Below are positions 9,871-19,873 of a DNA stretch of 64,000 nt, one piece after another (position 1 is the stretch's first letter; every line of letters begins with the position of its first letter). The translations under genes and the position numbers were made by a program. The DNA is taken from assembly GCA_030568195.1 (NCBI GenBank), contig JAJLTO010000005.1:682001-746000 (forward strand), in the 5' to 3' direction. Below the pieces are notes generated by a model. The model saw only the letters and a program-made list of their open reading frames with translations. It did no database searches and was not told the DNA's origin. Origin of the DNA: Dipodascopsis uninucleata var. uninucleata (lineage: Eukaryota; Ascomycota; Lipomycetes; Lipomycetales; Lipomycetaceae).

Positions 9871-11535
9871 ATGGGTAAGAACACAGACAAGCTCTTCATT
9901 ACACACTCAGAATGGATAAGTGAAGACGGTCACGGTGGCTCTAAAGGAATCTCCACCCGCAAGCGCGAGATTGATCTGGCGAAGAGAAAGCTTCCTTTTA
10001 CTCACTGTGCGCTCAGCTTACAACCTTTTCAGTCTGCTATTTGTGATCGAGACGGAAATGTGTTCGATAGGATGTAAGTTTCATATTTTGCTATATTTAG
10101 TACAAAGTTTCGCTAATAGTTTTGAATGATCGATAGGCAAATTGCAAGTTGGTTGAAAAAGCATGAGAAGAATCCGGTGACTGGACAGCCGTTGCATGAA
10201 AGTGACCTTATCCCACTTCATTTTCACAAAAACGAGGATGGCGAATATATAGATCCAGTTTCATACAAGGTGTTCACAAAAAACACAAAGATCGTAGCAT
10301 TGGATAATACCGGAAATGTGTTTTCGTATGATACGATTGAGAATTTAAATATCAAAGCCCGCTATTGGCAAGACCTAATCACAAGCGATAAGTTCTCGAA
10401 GTCCAACATTATAGTACTTCAGGTAAGCGAATATAAATCTTTAACACGACTTGAGCGAGTAAATAGCTTACAAATTATCAATAGGATCCTCATGCCATAA
10501 TTAAAAGCTCGAAGCCGGAGGAAGGTATGTTTGGTATTAAAACTTTAGGTCTTATCATGCACTCACAGTCGTTCGTGATTAGCTATTGCAAATTCAAATG
10601 GAAATTCTGTGGTATCAAAAAGGCTTTTGGACACGGCAGATGATGAGCGAATCAGAACAAAGAAGCAAGAGCTATCTGCTTTTAGGTCAGCTAGTACAAA
10701 CGGTAGAGCAGCAGCATCTCTCACCTCCACAGCAGTTAATCCTTACACTAAAGCAGAGCGATCGATTCTTTCCGACGAAGAACTTATTTTCAAGTCTAAA
10801 AAGAATCTAGAAAAAGGATTCGTTCAGATGAGAACCAATATTGGCGATATAGACATCGAACTAGAAACGAAATTGGCTCCTCGCGCTGTTTACAATTTTA
10901 TTAAGTTGGCGCAGAAAGGCTATTATACTGGTGTCTCCTTTCACAGAAACGTAAAAAACTTCATGGTAAGTTTGTCAAAGTATCTAATATATAGTTTCAC
11001 GTATGTACTAATAAGCTGTGAATATGTCGATAAGATACAAGGTGGCGATCCCACAGGAACTGGAAGAGGTGGTGAGAGTATATGGGGTGAACCATTCATA
11101 GATGAGTTTGATTCACCTCTATCTCACAACGCCAGAGGTATACTTTCTATGGCTAATAGAGGAAAAAATACTAATACAAGTCAGTTCTTCATAACATACC
11201 GTGCAGTTCAACAGCTTGATAGAAAACATACTATATTTGGCAAAGTCGTTAAAGGATTGAACACATTAGACAAAATGGAGCGTTCTCTCACTGACAGCAA
11301 CGATCGTCCCAAAGCAGATATTACAATCAGAAGTATTCTTGTCGTTATAGATCCTTTTGAAGAGTTCCTCAAGAAAATAAAAGCAGACGAAGAGGAGAAT
11401 CATTCAACATCAAATAAAGACAAGGAGAAAAAACTTAACGACGATAACATTACTTGGTCTGGTCGAGTTCTAGCAAACAACGACCACGCTAACGCCAAGC
11501 CGTCCATCAGAAAGATAGGGAAATACTTAAAATGA
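9871..11535 (+). CDS. CYP8: U-box cyclophilin (PPIL2/Cyp60/CYP8 type), five exons
   Basis: Exons: 9871-10073, 10137-10422, 10485-10524, 10583-10965 and 11035-11535, 470 residues. The protein joins an N-terminal U-box (FTHCALSLQPFQSAICDRDGNVFDRM, residues ~40-110) to a cyclophilin peptidyl-prolyl isomerase domain (~258-420; [39 protein letters not shown]). PPIL2 orthologues are nuclear, combine E3-ligase and isomerase folds, and are spliceosome-associated. The linker TGNVFSYDTIENLNIKA is conserved. Introns are 63, 62, 58 and 69 nt. The last one is a multiple of three without an in-frame stop, so retention would insert 23 residues inside the isomerase core. The symbol is the usual fungal one; family assignment is firm. 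Confidence 0.92.
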
Positions 11536-11756
11536 CACTTAAAATGACAATATCCAGCGGCTCCTAGAATGCCATACATAAGTATTGGAAAATCACATAC
11601 AGGGTTCTGTACAATATGTATTTTACGAATAAGCAGAGAAAATATTTATCGTGTATTAATGCTAAGATATCTTAATTCATCATGAAACTATCATAACTGC
11701 AATCCTCTCTTTAATAAATCGATTGTGCTGTCACTGATATAATAGCTAGATACTTT

Positions 11757-12626
11757 TTAAGCGGCGCCAGCTGCAACGAGCAAAGGTTTCAATTCACCCC
11801 TCTGCTTCAGAGCCTGCAAATCCGAGTTGCCTAAGCAGATAGAAGCAAATGTTAGTAGACTGGCTTGTAGAATATAGAGAAGCAGATATATATACACATA
11901 CCACCAACGAACTTTCCACCAATGAAAATGGCTGGAACGGTCCTCTGACCAGTAATTTCATAAATTGCGTTTTGAATTGCAGATCCGCCGTCTATTAATT
12001 GATTAGTAAGTGCCTCTTGGAGATAGACACGAGAAAATGAATTTCAAATGACTCTGCATCTGCACCATAGCTTGTACTTACCAACTTCATCAAGTTCAAT
12101 ATCAGTATGTTTGACACCCTCTGCATCTAGAGTAGCCTTGGCGTGCTTGCAGTATCTTCGTTTTGTTAGTAAGCACGAGTAGAGAAGAGAACTTTAACGG
12201 CAGATGCAAATCGGTTTTGATTTGCTGCTAACCTGCAGAATAACCATTATGCAAATATTCTACTTACGGACAGTATCTAGAAAGCCATATTGTCAGTAAA
12301 AAGATAATAATTCTTTATTTTGATTGTTTTACTGTCGTTGCTTCAATCCTCCATTGCGTACAAGGACTGATAAGGACCGACGAGCACACTACCAGAAATA
12401 TTAATCTCAAGGCCTCGCATGTAATTCATGGCCTTATTTCTAAAAATTTCAAAATAAATACATACGATTTGCTGAACACCATAACGGTGTTGCTCTCAAC
12501 GAGAGACTTCACTTCTTCTTGATACTTTGACATTGTTCGGATAGATCGAATATCTGCTAGTCGAGGTAAAGAAACAGTTGACCGTCCTCTATTCAAAACA
12601 CTTTTGGCTACGTTATACAACAACAT
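11757..12626 (-). CDS. GRX2: Dithiol glutaredoxin (Grx1/Grx2 type), five exons with a 9-nt micro-exon
   Basis: Exons: 12626-12466, 12276-12268, 12155-12082, 11991-11902 and 11830-11757, 135 residues. Glutaredoxins reduce disulfides and glutathionylated proteins using glutathione. The active site C56-P-Y-C59 follows VMVFSKSY. TVPAIFIGGKFVGG supplies the cis-proline and glycine pair that bind glutathione. The tyrosine and cysteine before CPYC's proline come from the 9-nt exon 2, whose flanking introns are 189 and 112 nt. The first 31 residues are arginine-rich and acid-poor, and Met32 starts the normal cytosolic form. That matches S. cerevisiae Grx2, made as mitochondrial and cytosolic forms from two starts. 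All exon phases agree. The symbol follows that resemblance and could be GRX1. Confidence 0.9.
12268..12276 (-). other. 9-nt micro-exon (ATACTGTCC) of the glutaredoxin gene
   Basis: On the minus strand the 9 nt lie between TTCTAG and GTAAGTAG. They encode most of Tyr-Cys-Pro of the active site and keep frame (phase 2 to phase 2). The next exon begins with the same six bases, ATACTG. Confidence 0.82.
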
Positions 12627-12995
12627 TGTGGCGACGTGACAATAAGGAAAACTCGAGAATAGGGTTTATTTACTGACTAAGCACCAATTAAGCAATGCAA
12701 ATACGTAACGGAACTTGTCAGGGCTCGAAAACCCTTTTTTTTTTCTGGAATAGTGAACTGGGTTTACCCCCTTTATATATTTGTAGAGAAGAGCTTTCTG
12801 TATTCAATATTCGCTTCTAAGCCACACGATCGCTAGACAAATTAGGAAACTTACATTATAAAGGTCATAGCAGCGGTTGCATTAAAATTCTAGAACGCTA
12901 TATGCCAGGATGAATACGAGCGGTATAAACGATCCACTACAAGTACAAAATTAGATGTTATGACATTGGATCTGTACGCTGTAATATACTATATA
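12627..12995. promoter_or_regulatory. GRX promoter and AIM18 3' flank
   Basis: About 370 bp. AGGGTTT at 12661-12667 is 35 bp before the GRX start, and AAAACCC at 12728-12734 lies in front of a run of Ts. These belong to the telobox-like set seen in this window. No gene is seen. Confidence 0.4.
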
Positions 12996-14104
12996 TCAAT
13001 AAGAGACGTATCGCGCAAGGGAAGTTACAAAAGATTTTTGGGCTTGCTCGCTTGCAGCTTGTGGAGCAGTAATGTAGTGAAGCAGAAGCGCGGTAGTGAC
13101 TGACTTGTCTTCAACGGATCCTAAAAATTCTGCGGGATCGCCAGGCTTGCTGTAATAATCGCAGCAGAGTGTAGATGCGGTGTTTGTAGAAAGTCTTAAC
13201 TCGCCATTTTTAGGAACCACTCGCTTGCGCGAAAAAACTGTGCGCAGCTGTGCAATGCCTTCGTTTAGATCAACGTCTTCGTTCTTTGACTTAGCCATAA
13301 TAGATCTGATAAATCCGTCGCGCAAGTGCCCAAAGTCCGTGTTTCGAACAGGCACAATACGTAAAGAAAATCTGACACCATCATCAAGCATTCTCCGAAA
13401 CAATTTCTTCCCCATTACGGGATCGGTCAACATAGTTTCTAAGTCAGAATCATTTTCTGGAATTTCCTTAATGCAGGTCCTGACCTTGGCCAGGTCATCC
13501 TCAGCAATATATATACCAACTAGATAGCAAACGAAGTATAATGGTCAGTAAAATTTTCTTGCCTTTTAAAACCAATATTTGAAGCCTGCTCACTACACTC
13601 AGCAGAGCACGGAATGTCGTGTGGTAGTTTAGTGCTATGAGAGTTAATCTGCAATACTGTTGTACGTAATAGAATCTTACCTGCATAGACGTTTATTCTC
13701 AGGAACGAAACCGTTCTCATTCCAAGACCAAAAAGTGAGAACGGTGATCCAGCTACACTAATACGATACGGAAATGGATCAATTGACTTATCAATTCGCC
13801 TCGCGTCATCTGTGAAATTGTCTTTAGCTGGAGATTCGACAGGTGCCTCGAGCTTAACTTTTGGCTGCGTTGATACATTTGCTACATTGAATATGCATAT
13901 TGATACTACACCAATAAGCAATGTTCTAGTGATTGACGAATTTAGGAAATATCTATTAGCATTTGCTGAGTTGCTGCTAAATTCTCGCCGGAAGCTGTTA
14001 GAGAAGCCATGACCCCTGGAGGATATTCCACGCAAACTATTCGTCAGTGGTCGCGCAAAGTGCGAGGAGCATCGATTAATCTTATTCATACTAAAGATCT
14101 TCAA
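12996..14104 (-). CDS. AIM18: Aim18/Aim46-type mitochondrial chalcone-isomerase-fold protein, two exons
   Basis: Exons: 14104-13681 and 13519-12996, 315 residues. The N-terminus is rich in Arg/Ser/Asn with no acids for about 40 residues (presequence). A hydrophobic segment (RTLLIGVVSICIFNVA, ~60-75) follows, and the C-terminal ~200 residues carry the chalcone-isomerase-like core: FSLFGLGMRTVSFLRINVYA-VGIYIA, VRFSLRIVPVRNTDFGHLRDGFIRSI and AEFLGSVEDKSVTTALLLHYI. In S. cerevisiae Aim18 and Aim46 are inner-membrane heme-binding proteins of this fold without isomerase activity. The 161-nt intron (donor GTAAGA, acceptor TCTAG) falls between VYA and VGIYIA. Met6 is an alternative start. It is divergent from the MDR transporter. 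Confidence 0.88.
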
Positions 14105-14697
14105 CAGTAATACTCACAAACGTATATCACCGAAAGAGATGAATAGAGCATCTGAACTCAACAAGAATCTGCGATCAGAGCACTAGTCATCTATTTTCAG
14201 AGCACTTCGCTGAACTCATTCGGAGTATGTAACTTAAGGGTATATAGTATACAGGACAGTCAAACTGAATAAATTAGGGTTTTATTCGCTATGTGAAAAT
14301 CACTTCGACAGCGGAATAGGGCTAAAGTCACTTATCGCGAACTGGAATTTTTGACAAACTCCTTATCAGTATGTGGCTTTCTTGGTAACTGGGTCTGTTA
14401 CCCACTTAATGAGTGACTGTGTGTCATGTACTAGGCCAAATCAGTGAAGACTTAATATCTATTATCTATACTTGACTAGTGCTGTCGTAGGAATGATTCG
14501 CGTGAATTAAAATGTCTTATTTTCTGATTTACTAGAGGTGGAAGATATCAGCAACTTATATTCTGCTTGGGCAATATTATTGAATATTTGTATACCTCCC
14601 TCCTACATCCTGAGAGTTCAGATTGACAATTCTGCAGAGGAAGGAAGGGTGCTAGGCTAGAGAATATCGAATAGAGCACTCGTGGTAATTTATCAAA
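14105..14697. promoter_or_regulatory. Bidirectional promoter between AIM18 and the MDR exporter
   Basis: 593 bp between divergent starts. TTAGGGTTTT at 14274-14283 lies 170 bp before AIM18 and about 415 bp before the exporter, so it more likely serves AIM18. No pleiotropic-drug-response element of the TCCGYGGA type is seen. Confidence 0.4.
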
Positions 14698-17600
14698 ATG
14701 GTGGACCACGAAATAGACGAAAAGACTAAGCTGGTCTCCTCGGGAGAAGTGAGCTCTTCTGCAAGTTTTACAAGCAAGAACATCGGGGAAACTGAGTCAC
14801 TTCTTTTGCTAGATAGTCACCTTGATGAATTCAGCCAGCTTCCACAGAAGGATGCTACGATCTTGCGCAGCCAGGTCTCACTCAAGTCGGTTACAACTGG
14901 CTTTTTTGATCTGTTCAGATATGCGACATTGAAGGACAAATTGGTTCTATTGCTTGGTTTCTTCTGTTCTGTAGGTGATGGCTGTATGCGCCCACTCATG
15001 ACTGTTGTCTTCGGTAGTATTACTGAGACCTTTGCGGATTATTCAGGCCAGTTCCAGGAGAATGGATTTATGTATAACATGACCGTTTATAATAGTACTG
15101 ATCATTATTTTAATGGTACTTATTATAACGGTACTTACTTTAATCAGACGTCTATGGACTTCGATTTTGGATATGAATATCCAATGTATATCAGTCCTGA
15201 CGAATTTCAACGCAGAGTTAACAAGTTAGCTCTCTATTTCGTTTATATTGGTGTCATTGATATCCTTATTTCATACCTTGGCATTTACATCTTTATTGAT
15301 CGCGGTGAAGTCTTATCCAGCAGAATTAAGGAAAAATATCTTGCTTCTACGTTAAGGCAGAACATTGGCTACTTTGATAAGCTTGGATCCGGTGAAATTA
15401 CAGTGAGACTTGCCTCTGATACAATTCTAGTTCAAGACGCAATGTCAGAAAAAGTTGCTTATATTACTTCGAATGCCACCATGTTCGTTGCTGCTTTTGT
15501 AATCGGATTTATCAGATCTTATAAGCTCACATTTGTCATGATGTCTGTCGCTGTTTTCGTCTTTGCGACTTATTTCTTTGTTCTGCGCAAAATGGCGCAA
15601 TTCTACAGAAAGGCTCTAGAAGGATCTTCTAGCGGTGGATCCATCGCTGAGGAAGTTCTTTCAAGTATCAGAAATGTTCATGCTTTCGGAATTCAAGATC
15701 GTTTGGCAGAGAAGTATGATCAGTTCTTGGATATTAGCGAGTTTTGGGGCGTAAAAGCTGGAATCGCATTGGGTTTTATTACTGCTATCATGTGGCTTGG
15801 AGTTTATTCGAATGATGCTCTTGGATTTTGGCAAGGTGGAAGATTTATTCTCTCGGGTGATGCTTCCGTTGCTGGCGTAATTACTACATTGATGGCGATG
15901 GTCCTTAGCACTTTCGCTATGAGTAATATCTCGCCATATGCTAGAGCTATTACAAATGGTATGGCTGCCGCTTCTAAGCTCTTCGCCACCATTGACAGAG
16001 ACTCTGTTATTGACACGTTTTCCGAGAGTGGTATCAAGCTCGACAACGTCGAAGGTAATATTGAATTGAAGAGCGTCCGATTCATCTATCCATCTCGGCC
16101 TGATGTTACCATTCTTAATGACTTCAACTTGAAAATCCCGGCTGGAAAGACTGTCGCACTTGTTGGTGCTTCTGGATCGGGAAAGTCTACTATCATTGGT
16201 TTATTAGAGAGATTCTACCAGCCACTTGGTGGTGAAGTTCTGTTGGATGGTGTCAATATTACTGAAATGAATACGCGTTGGCTGCGACAGCAGATTGCAC
16301 TTGTATCGCAGGAGCCCAGTTTATTCAGCTGTTCAATTTTCGAAAATATTGCTCATGGTCTTATAGGAACGAAGTATGAATTTGCTTCTGAAATGGAAAA
16401 GCGAGAGCTTGTGGAAGAAGCTTGCAAGCAGGCCAATGCGATGTCTTTTATTGACACTTTTCCAGAAGGATTAGATACTAGCGTTGGTGAGCGAGGATTT
16501 CTAATGTCGGGTGGACAGAAACAGCGCATTGCTATTGCTAGAGCTATTGTGGGAAATCCAAAGATCTTACTGCTAGATGAGGCCACATCGGCTTTAGATA
16601 CTAAGAGTGAAGGTGTAGTTCAGGAAGCACTGGATAGAGCATCGAAGAACAGGACTACTATTGTTATTGCTCATAGACTTTCAACGATAAAAGACGCTGA
16701 CAACATTGTTGTCATGCGTCGTGGTGTAATTATGGAGCAAGGAACACATGATGAACTATTACAGAAGCAAGGTGAATACTATCAGCTTGTGGAGGCTCAA
16801 AAGATTGATCAACAACAGGAAATGGAGAAAAATGAAAGGGAACAGATTGATGTTGAAGATGAGAAATTTGAAGAGGATGGCGCTCTTGGGCTTCATCCTA
16901 CGAAGACGGGAAAGTCAGTCTCTAGTGTATACTTACAGGAACATCCTGAACCTGAGTATATTGACCCAAGTTCCTATTCTCTGTGGCAACTAGTGACGTT
17001 TCTGGTGAAATTAAGTCGGCCCGAAAACAATATTAATTTAATTGCTGCAACTCTCTCTGCAATTACGGGACTGGGATACGATGCGTTTGGAATATTCTTT
17101 GGAAAATGTGTTGAAGCTTTTAGATCAGTTAACACCGATCCTGATTTTATGAGTTCTCAACTTGCACTTTACGGCGGCCTTTTTTTTATGCTAGCTCTAG
17201 TTGAAGGTGTTGTTACTAGTATGTCTCTTGGATTGTTCTCATTCACATCTCAGAAGCTTGTTCATCGCATTCGTCTCCGTACTTTCAAGCAGATGTTACG
17301 TCAGGACATTTCTTATTTCGATCGAGACGAGAACACAACAGGTTCATTGACAAGTAAATTATCGCAGGACGCACAGTTCGTTGAAGGATTTGGTGGTGCT
17401 ACTTTTGGTCAAATCATGAATTCCATGATGGTTATTATTTCTGGACTAATTCTTTCTCTTATTATCGCTTGGAATTTGGCGATTGTTTGTGGCGTCTGCT
17501 TACCTATTATAATTGTCAGCGGCTTCTGGAGGTTTTATGTCATTTCGGTGTTTCAAAATTACACTAAGAAATCAAACGAAATTGCTGGTAGTTATGCATG

Positions 17601-18750
17601 TGAAGCGTCCTCTGCTATTCGTACGGTCGCTTCACTTACACGAGAGCAGGATGTTATAGATCATTATCATCAGATTATTGAGGAGCAAGGCAAAATTAGT
17701 AAGAGGGCTGCGAACAGATCGGCATTTTGGTATGGTGTTGCGCAGGGAATGCAGTACTTTATTTTAGGTCTTGCTTTCTGGTATGGAAGTACTTTCATTA
17801 GACGTAATGAATATTCTTTACTTCAGTTTTACGTCACATATAGTACTGTTGTTGTCGGATCCGAAGCGGCGGGAATTATGTTTTCTTTTGCACCTGATAT
17901 GGGTAAAGCTAAAAATGCAACTGCAAATATCAAGAAAATCATAGAGGCTACTCCTGAAATTGACACCTGGAGCACTGAAGGAAAGATCCCGGAGAATGTT
18001 CAGGGTGATATCGAATTCCGTGATGTTCATTTCAGATATCCGACTAGGCGACAAGTTCCAGTACTACGAGGTCTCAATTTGAAAATCAAAAAAGGTCAAT
18101 ATGTCGCTCTTGTTGGTGGATCTGGATGTGGTAAGAGTACCACAATTGGCTTGATAGAGGCTTTTTATAGACCTTTGGCTGGTCAAGTTTTATTAGACGG
18201 TGAGAATATTACTGAATTTAATATTAATGCTTATCGGGAGCAGATTGCTTTGGTTCAACAGGAACCAACTTTGTATTCCGGTACTATCAGGGAGAATGTC
18301 ATGCTTGGAACTCCGCACTCTGTTACGGATGAAGAAATATACGCTGTGTGTAAGCAAGCAAATATCCATGATTTTATAATGTCTCTTCCAGATGGTTACA
18401 GCACGCTGTGCGGATCTAAGGGAAGTCTTCTTTCTGGGGGCCAAAAGCAGAGAATTGCTATCGCTCGAGCATTGATTAGAAAGCCAAAAGTTCTTCTTCT
18501 GGATGAAGCTACTTCTGCTCTTGATTCGGAGTCTGAGAAAGTGGTACAAGCGGCATTGGATGCTGCTGCAAAGGGTCGAACCACCATTGCTGTTGCGCAT
18601 CGACTTAGCACTATTCAGAATGCAGATGTTATTTTCGTATTTGAGGGCGGAAAGGTTGTTGAATCGGGTACCCACCAAGAGCTTTTGGCACAGAAGAGCA
18701 AATATTATGAGCTTGTTCAGCTCCAGGCTCTGGAGGAAGGTTCCGCCTGA
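14698..18750 (+). CDS. Full-size ABC-B (MDR/P-glycoprotein) exporter
   Basis: Single exon, 1350 residues, TMD-NBD-TMD-NBD. First NBD: Walker A GASGSGKS (~490-497), signature MSGGQKQRIAIARA (~603), Walker B ILLLDEATSALD. Second NBD: GGSGCGKS (~1140), LSGGQKQRIAIARAL (~1245), VLLLDEATSALD. Both catalytic glutamates and both H-loops (IAHRLS, VAHRLS) are present, so both sites look competent. This is the architecture of S. pombe Pmd1 and Aspergillus Mdr1 drug exporters, and of Ste6. Length and symmetric NBDs favour a general exporter, but a pheromone exporter is not excluded. The loop after TM1 (residues ~127-150) packs five N-glycosylation sequons. An acidic linker (EKNEREQIDVEDEKFEEDG) joins the halves. 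The start ATG is the first in frame after an AT-rich leader. Confidence 0.95.
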   Translation: MVDHEIDEKTKLVSSGEVSSSASFTSKNIGETESLLLLDSHLDEFSQLPQKDATILRSQVSLKSVTTGFFDLFRYATLKDKLVLLLGFFCSVGDGCMRPLMTVVFGSITETFADYSGQFQENGFMYNMTVYNSTDHYFNGTYYNGTYFNQTSMDFDFGYEYPMYISPDEFQRRVNKLALYFVYIGVIDILISYLGIYIFIDRGEVLSSRIKEKYLASTLRQNIGYFDKLGSGEITVRLASDTILVQDAMSEKVAYITSNATMFVAAFVIGFIRSYKLTFVMMSVAVFVFATYFFVLRKMAQFYRKALEGSSSGGSIAEEVLSSIRNVHAFGIQDRLAEKYDQFLDISEFWGVKAGIALGFITAIMWLGVYSNDALGFWQGGRFILSGDASVAGVITTLMAMVLSTFAMSNISPYARAITNGMAAASKLFATIDRDSVIDTFSESGIKLDNVEGNIELKSVRFIYPSRPDVTILNDFNLKIPAGKTVALVGASGSGKSTIIGLLERFYQPLGGEVLLDGVNITEMNTRWLRQQIALVSQEPSLFSCSIFENIAHGLIGTKYEFASEMEKRELVEEACKQANAMSFIDTFPEGLDTSVGERGFLMSGGQKQRIAIARAIVGNPKILLLDEATSALDTKSEGVVQEALDRASKNRTTIVIAHRLSTIKDADNIVVMRRGVIMEQGTHDELLQKQGEYYQLVEAQKIDQQQEMEKNEREQIDVEDEKFEEDGALGLHPTKTGKSVSSVYLQEHPEPEYIDPSSYSLWQLVTFLVKLSRPENNINLIAATLSAITGLGYDAFGIFFGKCVEAFRSVNTDPDFMSSQLALYGGLFFMLALVEGVVTSMSLGLFSFTSQKLVHRIRLRTFKQMLRQDISYFDRDENTTGSLTSKLSQDAQFVEGFGGATFGQIMNSMMVIISGLILSLIIAWNLAIVCGVCLPIIIVSGFWRFYVISVFQNYTKKSNEIAGSYACEASSAIRTVASLTREQDVIDHYHQIIEEQGKISKRAANRSAFWYGVAQGMQYFILGLAFWYGSTFIRRNEYSLLQFYVTYSTVVVGSEAAGIMFSFAPDMGKAKNATANIKKIIEATPEIDTWSTEGKIPENVQGDIEFRDVHFRYPTRRQVPVLRGLNLKIKKGQYVALVGGSGCGKSTTIGLIEAFYRPLAGQVLLDGENITEFNINAYREQIALVQQEPTLYSGTIRENVMLGTPHSVTDEEIYAVCKQANIHDFIMSLPDGYSTLCGSKGSLLSGGQKQRIAIARALIRKPKVLLLDEATSALDSESEKVVQAALDAAAKGRTTIAVAHRLSTIQNADVIFVFEGGKVVESGTHQELLAQKSKYYELVQLQALEEGSA

Positions 18751-19873
18751 ACGTGACATAGATTATAGTTAGCATTTCAACTGGTGAGACTTTTTGGTAA
18801 TGGGAGTTGGGTTTCAATTATTCGTTTATTTGCCGATTGTTTTGTGTTATATGCTACGAACTTTTTTATGACTTCTGTAGAAGTGTGATGTTGAACGCCG
18901 ACTGCGTTACTCGAACTGCTCTAGTAATGTGCACGTTTGGTGCGTCATATCTATTTTTTTTTCTGTGGCCATTTTATACTATTAACATTTTATTTTTCTC
19001 TCATGTAACTAAAATTTTACTTTCATGGAGATACTCAGTGTGACTTTCGAGTAGACTTTCTAGACCATTATTGTTATTATCATTAGATTTTAGACTATAA
19101 GAATTATAAGGCTAGTTTTAGACGATACAAGCGATGTTTATTCTACTATAAATTTTTTGATCATATTTGTGAACTTCCATCATCTCAACTCTTTTACATC
19201 GAAGCTCTTTAAGTCTCCTTAAGTCTATATAATATTCTGAATTTTCCTCGGCGTTTTTCCCGTTTACTTGCACGTACTGCTTTCTAGCTCACCGCTAGCT
19301 CTTCTTTAGTGTGTACTCGACAATAGATGGGGAACGTAATGACATAATTAAATACATCACGTGAGTGATCATCGCCTGTCAACACAATGAGATGGGGGGA
19401 AGGAGGCCGGGTAAATATGCAAGTTCATTTAATCTACGGTAACATTCGCTGCTTCTAAATAGTAGACGTATGAGGATAGTGAATCCGAATATCATCATCG
19501 GCAGTTGCGAGCATTTTAGATCGACAACTGGAAGGAAATTTTTGACAGCAACTACAGGACCTAGCTTCAAGTACAAGAAGAATACTCAAAGGAGTGGATC
19601 TTGGTGCTGGTGTTATATATAGGAGTATTCAGACTAAGGTGATTGTCGTGTTACCTTTCAGGTTAGTGATAGCTGAGATCATGAGCATCTGCAAGAAGTG
19701 CTTCAATATCTATGAAAATCATATCTATATATATTGTGAATATGTTATTAAATAAGGAAGAAATGGTATATTCAAGGGCTATGGCTTACATTTTTAAGTT
19801 ATAGATATTCCATTTGTAAATATATAAGAAAAATCAAGTATTCGACAAATATAGTTGGACAAGCAGATTGACG
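18751..19873. other. Intergenic: exporter 3' flank and promoter of the DUF2415 gene
   Basis: About 1.1 kb. The first 500 bp are T-rich, as expected of a 3' flank. A perfect palindrome TCACGTGA (19357-19364) lies ~510 bp before the next start; bHLH factors of the Cbf1 type bind this E-box. No gene is supported. Confidence 0.45.

Noticed and set aside
18193-18759. 188-codon antisense frame under the MDR exporter
   Set aside because: It lies wholly opposite the conserved second NBD, has no family features, and is explained by codon bias of the real gene.
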